Below, piece after piece: positions 59,903 to 64,000 of a stretch of DNA of 64,000 nucleotides. Position numbers and translations under genes: made by a program. The notes beneath the pieces were generated by a model that saw only the letters and a list, made by a program, of their open reading frames with translations, was not told the DNA's origin and did no database searches. The stretch covers positions 372,001-436,000 of the forward strand of contig NZ_JANQIM010000033.1 in assembly GCF_028282165.1 (NCBI RefSeq). The letters are read 5' to 3'. Positions within the stretch are counted from its first letter, which is position 1, and every line of letters starts with the position of its first letter. The DNA comes from Winogradskyella sp. Lineage in GTDB: Bacteria > Bacteroidota > Bacteroidia > Flavobacteriales > Flavobacteriaceae.

Positions 59903-60883
59903 TTATAAAGAATCCAGGTAATCTTGCAATAGGTCAATACCTTCAGAATGAACCAAAGTGGTACCTATAAAAGGCATGCTAAAGCCCTCATTGTAAACAG
60001 AGATTCTAGTAGAAATACTAGAGCGTCTTTCAAATATTTGAGAGTCTTCTAGTGAGGTTTCATAAGCTAAGTCTAAAGTCGACTGATCGTCACAGAAGCC
60101 ACCTGGTATATGACAATGGGCACAATTAATGTCAAAGTAGGATCGTGCTCTGGATTCTAGTGATGCAGAAGTGTCTTGCCAATTAACAACACTCGAAACT
60201 TCAGAACTGCTGGATATGCCTGTTAAACTTTGGTCACTAATGAGGTTATCTAGCTGATTAGATCCGTTGATTTCAAAGTTTAGATTTCTAAGTTTGGGGC
60301 CAATGGGTGTTGAATTATTAAAAGTGCTATGACAGGTGAAACAATCAGTATTAGAAGGGATTTCATAATTTGTAGAATTAGTAACACCATCAGCATCAAT
60401 CCATGTCACCGGAACTGTGCTTCCGTTTAAGTCCAAAACGGCATCAGTTTGTTCATCGTTCCATTTATAATCACCTGTTACCCAGTCGCCATTTATTTTT
60501 ATAAGGATTCTGGTTTCAATAATGGTTCTACCCAATGATAAATCCCGTTCATCAGTATTGTAGTAGAAGGTTTTTGCAATAACCGTATTCTCGGGAAAGA
60601 TAGGCAAACCATCGCCATTAAACTGCATAGATGTATTTTGTGGTAATGCTATTAGGCGTTGTTTGTGGGCATAATCGGTAAACAATGGCGTATTAAGTGT
60701 ATATTCAAAAGCTCTAGAACTAATGTTTAAATCGCTTAAGTCTCCTGTAAATAAATTCAATTCAGAGAGATTTGTTCTAAATTCAGCAACTACTAAAGGA
60801 TCTTCGGCAGGAACTGTTGAATCGTCATCATTATTACAAGAAAATAAGGTAATGATTAAGACTAAGGCGAGATACTTTTTCAT
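59903..60883 (-). CDS. Diheme c-type cytochrome lipoprotein (SO2930-like family)
   Basis: A 326-residue lipoprotein (lipobox LFSC at Cys16). Two heme c sites are present: CFTCH at 181-185 and CAHCH at 254-258. The segment NTPLFTDYAHKQRLIALPQ and the phrases FYYNTDERDL and GPKLRNLNFE match a family of secreted diheme cytochromes often called SO2930-like. It may pass electrons at the cell surface or act in an oxidase or dehalogenation-type process; the partner is not in the window. The ATG at 60883 is used; the frame extends to 60910. Confidence 0.85.
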   Translation of the reverse strand: MKKYLALVLIITLFSCNNDDDSTVPAEDPLVVAEFRTNLSELNLFTGDLSDLNISSRAFEYTLNTPLFTDYAHKQRLIALPQNTSMQFNGDGLPIFPENTVIAKTFYYNTDERDLSLGRTIIETRILIKINGDWVTGDYKWNDEQTDAVLDLNGSTVPVTWIDADGVTNSTNYEIPSNTDCFTCHSTFNNSTPIGPKLRNLNFEINGSNQLDNLISDQSLTGISSSSEVSSVVNWQDTSASLESRARSYFDINCAHCHIPGGFCDDQSTLDLAYETSLEDSQIFERRSSISTRISVYNEGFSMPFIGTTLVHSEGIDLLQDYLDSL

Positions 60884-60965
60884 TGGGATATTGATTTTCT
60901 TTAATAGCATTGTGAAAATACTAAAATTGTGTTAAATAGCAAGTTTATAGCCACTTTAATCCAAT

Positions 60966-60994
60966 AAAAAAGGAATCATTTTAAATGATTCCTT
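60966..60994 (-). terminator. Rho-independent terminator of lysS
   Basis: Stem AAGGAATCATTT/AAATGATTCCTT; on the minus strand it is followed by a run of T. It lies 22 bases after the lysS stop. Confidence 0.85.
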
Positions 60995-61015
60995 CCCAAA
61001 ATGTATTTTAATTTT

Positions 61016-62707
61016 CTAGACTAATTCAACAAACAGGCCTTCTTCCGTTTTTTCAACTTTTGTCAATCCGTGTTTGCCAAGGCCTTTAATACCCTTATCC
61101 CAACCTTTATTGCTTAATCCAGATTGTGATTTAAGTTCGTTTAAGGCCATACGCTTTTGTGCTTTCAAAATCTCAAAGATGGCCTTTTCATTGTCATTAA
61201 GAGCCACTTGTTTCTTCTCTGGGCGCATCTGCGGAAAGAAAAGTACCTCTTGAATACTTTGGTTGTTGGTTAAAAACATCACCAGTCGATCCATGCCAAT
61301 GCCCATTCCAGACGTTGGTGGCATACCGTATTCTAAGGCTCTTAAGAAATCAAAATCTATGAACTCTGTGGCTTCATCATCACCCTTTTGCGCGAGTTTT
61401 AACTGATGCTCAAAGCGTTCGCGTTGGTCTATTGGATCATTAAGTTCAGAATAGGCATTGGCAATTTCCTTACCACAAACCATAAGCTCAAAGCGCTCTG
61501 TCAATTCTGGGTTTTCGCGATGTTCCTTACAAAGAGGACTCATCTCTTTTGGGTAGTCCGTGATGAATGTTGGCTGAACATAGTGACCCTCACATTTCTC
61601 ACCAAAAATCTCATCGATAAGCTTGCCTTTACCCATGGTATCGTCAATCTCGATACCCATATCTTGAGCGGCTTTACGAATCTCATCTTCAGATTTATTG
61701 TAGATATCAAAACCAGTATGTTCTAATATTGAGTCGCGCATGGTTATACGCTTATAAGGCGCTTTAAAATCTACTTCGTATTCGCCGAAAGTTGCTTTTG
61801 TAGTTCCGTTAACCGCAATGGCACAATGTTCTAATAGCTTTTCGCAGAAGTCCATCATCCAATTATAATCCTTGTAAGCCACATAGATTTCCATGGCTGT
61901 AAACTCAGGGTTATGGGTTCTGTCCATACCTTCATTACGGAAGTTTTTAGAAAACTCATACACGCCTTCAAAACCGCCTACAATGAGTCGTTTTAGATAC
62001 AATTCGTTGGCAATTCGCATGTACAACGGGATATCCAAACTATTGTGGTGGGTTATAAAAGGGCGTGCAGCCGCCCCACCAGGAATGGGTTGAAGAATGG
62101 GTGTTTCTACTTCAAAATAACCAGCATCATTAAAAAATTGACGCATGGCATTAAATAATTTGGTACGCTTCACAAAAACATCTTTCACATGAGGATTTAC
62201 GGCTAGATCAGCATAGCGCTGTCTGTAACGTAATTCGGGATCATTAAATTCGTCATAGGTATTCCCTTCGGCATCTTGTTTAGGAAGTGGTAAGGGTTTT
62301 AATGCTTTGCTGAGCAGCTTAAAATTTTTGACCATAACTGTTTTTTCACCAACTTTTGTAGTGAACAATTCGCCTTCAATACCTATAAAATCACCAATAT
62401 CCAATAGCTTTTTATAGACCTCATTGTACATGGTTTTGTCCTCGTCAGGACATATTTCATCTCGATTAAAATATACTTGAATACGGCCTTCACTATCCTG
62501 TAATTCTGCAAAAGACGCTTTGCCCTGTATACGTCTAGACATGAGACGACCTGCGATAATTACCTGTTTACCATCTTCAAAATCATCTTTTATCTGTTTT
62601 GAGGTGTGATTTACGGGAAATAAATCGGCTGGATAGGGATTAATCCGTAAAGCACGTAATTTTTCTAACTTTTCGCGTCGTACTAATTCTTGTTCTGAAA
62701 GCTGCAT
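61016..62707 (-). CDS. lysS: Lysyl-tRNA synthetase (class II)
   Basis: LysS charges tRNA-Lys with lysine. The 563-residue class II enzyme has an N-terminal OB-fold anticodon-binding domain (about 55-145), motif 2 around NFRNEGMDRTHNPEFTAMEIY, and motif 3 GMGIGMDRLVMFLT. A C-terminal addition of about 65 residues beyond the usual end (KQVALNDNEKAIFEIL to EEGLFVEL) is winged-helix-like and common in Bacteroidota. Start: the ATG at 62707 begins MQLSEQELVRREKL; the longer frame to 62752 would overlap the promoter element. Confidence 0.97.
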   Translation of the reverse strand: MQLSEQELVRREKLEKLRALRINPYPADLFPVNHTSKQIKDDFEDGKQVIIAGRLMSRRIQGKASFAELQDSEGRIQVYFNRDEICPDEDKTMYNEVYKKLLDIGDFIGIEGELFTTKVGEKTVMVKNFKLLSKALKPLPLPKQDAEGNTYDEFNDPELRYRQRYADLAVNPHVKDVFVKRTKLFNAMRQFFNDAGYFEVETPILQPIPGGAAARPFITHHNSLDIPLYMRIANELYLKRLIVGGFEGVYEFSKNFRNEGMDRTHNPEFTAMEIYVAYKDYNWMMDFCEKLLEHCAIAVNGTTKATFGEYEVDFKAPYKRITMRDSILEHTGFDIYNKSEDEIRKAAQDMGIEIDDTMGKGKLIDEIFGEKCEGHYVQPTFITDYPKEMSPLCKEHRENPELTERFELMVCGKEIANAYSELNDPIDQRERFEHQLKLAQKGDDEATEFIDFDFLRALEYGMPPTSGMGIGMDRLVMFLTNNQSIQEVLFFPQMRPEKKQVALNDNEKAIFEILKAQKRMALNELKSQSGLSNKGWDKGIKGLGKHGLTKVEKTEEGLFVELV

Positions 62708-62749
62708 CATGTATAGGTTTACAGGTTTTACCTCATTGTTAAACAGCTG

Positions 62750-62757
62750 CAAAATTA
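62750..62757 (-). promoter_or_regulatory. Bacteroidota -7 element for lysS
   Basis: CAAAATTA on the plus strand reads TAATTTTG on the coding strand, a TAnnTTTG match 43 bases before the ATG at 62707. It overlaps the start of the longer frame, arguing against it. Confidence 0.5.
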
Positions 62758-62798
62758 CATTATTTACAAAAATTAGCCCATTGCTTTTAACATAGTTT

Positions 62799-63374
62799 TT
62801 ATGGGCTTCCCTTTTTGGTCTTTTTAGTTTCTTTTTTTACGTCATAATAATTGGGCTTGTAATTATTTGTGGTAAGAATGGCCTGCAAATCCTTTTCAAG
62901 CGTTTCGACTGGAGTTTCAATAATTCGATTAACTTCTTTTCCATCTTTATAGAGGATAAATGTTGGTACGCGCACAATGTTTAAGTTGGCTTCATCATGT
63001 TCAAGACTTTCCTTATTTCTGTCTAAAGCTATTATGGTGAGTTGTTCCACAGGATAATTGGCAGTATCAATTATTTTATAGAAATGCGACACTTCGTATT
63101 GGCTGTCTTCGCACCACGTACCCATAAACACTTTGACATCATATGTTTTTAGTTTTGTTTTAATGGTTTTTAGCGTTTCTATATCGACATTGTAGTCATT
63201 GTAGTTAGTGACAAACCATTCAGCATAGTGCTTTGTTTCAAGTCCCGACTTATCAATTTTGCCTATAAGATAGGTCTCTTGGTCTTCATTGGTGAGTTCT
63301 TTATTTAGTGTTTGGGCGTTCAATTGAACAACAAGGCAAAAAATGGTTAGGATAGCGAGCGTCAGCGTTTTCAT
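62799..63374 (-). CDS. Periplasmic thioredoxin-fold protein with a CEDS site
   Basis: A 191-residue exported protein (signal peptide TLAILTIFCLVVQLNAQ) with a thioredoxin fold at about 75-170. The active site is GTWCEDS, so only the first cysteine of CxxC is present, followed by the cis-Pro motif VRVPTFILYKDG. A single-Cys thioredoxin may reduce or trap mixed disulfides, or act as a chaperone or peroxidase-like protein. The C-terminus is Lys-rich. Confidence 0.82.
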   Translation of the reverse strand: MKTLTLAILTIFCLVVQLNAQTLNKELTNEDQETYLIGKIDKSGLETKHYAEWFVTNYNDYNVDIETLKTIKTKLKTYDVKVFMGTWCEDSQYEVSHFYKIIDTANYPVEQLTIIALDRNKESLEHDEANLNIVRVPTFILYKDGKEVNRIIETPVETLEKDLQAILTTNNYKPNYYDVKKETKKTKKGSP

Positions 63375-63396
63375 GATGTTGAAGATTTAAATGCAC

Positions 63397-63428
63397 AAAC
63401 CCAGTGTAACGTATTACACTAGGTTTTT
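63397..63428. terminator. Hairpin after the DUF1573 gene
   Basis: Stem AGTGTAA/TTACACT extended by AAACC/GGTTT with one mismatch, and a 4-base loop. The T run lies on the plus strand (GGTTTTTG); on the minus strand, where the neighbouring genes lie, only three T follow, so it may be a weak terminator. Confidence 0.6.
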
Positions 63429-63497
63429 GCTAAATGAAATTTAAAATCCCTAGAAGGATGATTTAAGCAAAATGATGTCTTCAATATACTATTTTAG

Positions 63498-63905
63498 TTA
63501 TTTTGAAGCAATAATATTGCCCTTAATTTTGAGTATTTTGTTACCGCCTTCTGCATTAGACATTACGGTAATGGTTTTGGTAAAAGCACCTAATCTCTTA
63601 GTGTCATACTTAATTTCTAACTCGCCTGATTCTCCAGGTAAAATAGGTGCTTTGGAGTAACTTGGTACTGTGCAGCCACAGCTTGTTTTTACTTTGGTAA
63701 TAAGTAGAGGCGCATCACCAGTATTGATAAACGCAAAGATCTTAGTGCCGTCAGAATTTTGCTCAATGGTTCCGTAGTCTATGACTTCCGTTTCAAATTT
63801 TATAATCGCAATTTTAGCACCGACCGTGTCGATTTCTACGGGTGCAGAATTAAAAAAACCAAATGCTAGTGCTACTACGACTAAAATGTTTAATGTTCGT
63901 TTCAT
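63498..63905 (-). CDS. DUF1573 periplasmic Ig-like protein
   Basis: A 135-residue exported protein (hydrophobic N-terminus LNILVVVALAFGFFNSAP) with a DUF1573 domain, an Ig-like fold seen widely in Bacteroidota. The marker is the segment INTGDAPLLITKVKTSCGCTVPSYSKAPILPGESGELEIKYD, with the paired cysteines CGC. The family has no assigned function. A -7 promoter element lies upstream. Confidence 0.9.
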   Translation of the reverse strand: MKRTLNILVVVALAFGFFNSAPVEIDTVGAKIAIIKFETEVIDYGTIEQNSDGTKIFAFINTGDAPLLITKVKTSCGCTVPSYSKAPILPGESGELEIKYDTKRLGAFTKTITVMSNAEGGNKILKIKGNIIASK

Positions 63906-63942
63906 GATTTAAAAAATTTATGATTAATACTGAAGCAAACAT

Positions 63943-63950
63943 CAAAATTA
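63943..63950 (-). promoter_or_regulatory. Bacteroidota -7 element for the DUF1573 gene
   Basis: CAAAATTA on the plus strand reads TAATTTTG on the coding strand, 38 bases before the ATG. Confidence 0.5.
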
Positions 63951-64000
63951 TCTTCTAGAGATATTAAGATTTACGGTTGGAAATTGGTACTAGTACTCGG

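Overview
The window looks like the chromosome of a marine-type member of the Flavobacteriaceae (Bacteroidota). The base composition is AT-rich. The gene set includes gldB/gldC, a T9SS sorting-domain protein, DUF4230, DUF5522 and GDYXXLXY families. Nine genes or operons are preceded by the Bacteroidota -7 promoter word TAnnTTTG at the right distance. No rRNA, tRNA, CRISPR array, prophage or intact insertion sequence was seen. All calls come from reading the sequence; no database search was run.

Layout. 0-13 kb holds housekeeping and lineage genes: the 3' end of a polyprenyl diphosphate synthase, a sigma/anti-sigma-like/outer-membrane-barrel trio, dnaG, an orphan LuxR-type regulator with a Glu at the phospho-acceptor site, nadE divergent from gldB-gldC, and two paralogous secreted unknowns flanking an amidohydrolase lipoprotein. 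13.3-31.6 kb is an aerobic phenylacetate catabolic cluster: a TetR regulator, then paaE-A-B-C-D-G, a threonine-dehydratase-like gene, a four-helix-bundle gene, paaH-I-J-Z, three secreted proteins of unknown function, a crotonase and paaY. No phenylacetate-CoA ligase (paaK) is present. 32.1-37.7 kb is a branched-chain amino acid block: an Lrp regulator, a lipoyl E2 acyltransferase, a BCAT aminotransferase and a fused E1 alpha-beta dehydrogenase, without an E3. 37.7-50.8 kb has bestrophin, SulP, an operon of DUF5522-hutU-DUF4136 lipoprotein, a large T9SS protein, an ACC-deaminase-like gene, a glucosaminidase and hemL. 51-64 kb has a helical-repeat unknown, YiaA/B, an operon of membrane proteins (CPBP-like, DUF2157, TIGR02117, GDYXXLXY), tandem alpha/beta hydrolases, a membrane-anchored terpene-cyclase-fold protein, a diheme cytochrome lipoprotein, lysS, a thioredoxin-fold protein and a DUF1573 protein.

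The most unusual signal is not a single gene. Small palindromic repeats occupy almost every junction of the paa and bkd region (about 13.9-38.9 kb) and the dnaG junction, and are nearly absent elsewhere. At two places (PaaH residues about 302-313 and the fused E1 protein residues about 142-152) the repeat lies inside the reading frame and is translated. The PaaH N-terminus also looks repeat-derived, and the annotated dnaG start codon lies in the terminal inverted repeat of one element. A 20-bp near-perfect palindrome sits just downstream of a TAnnTTTG element in front of paaE and is a good candidate operator for the adjacent TetR regulator.
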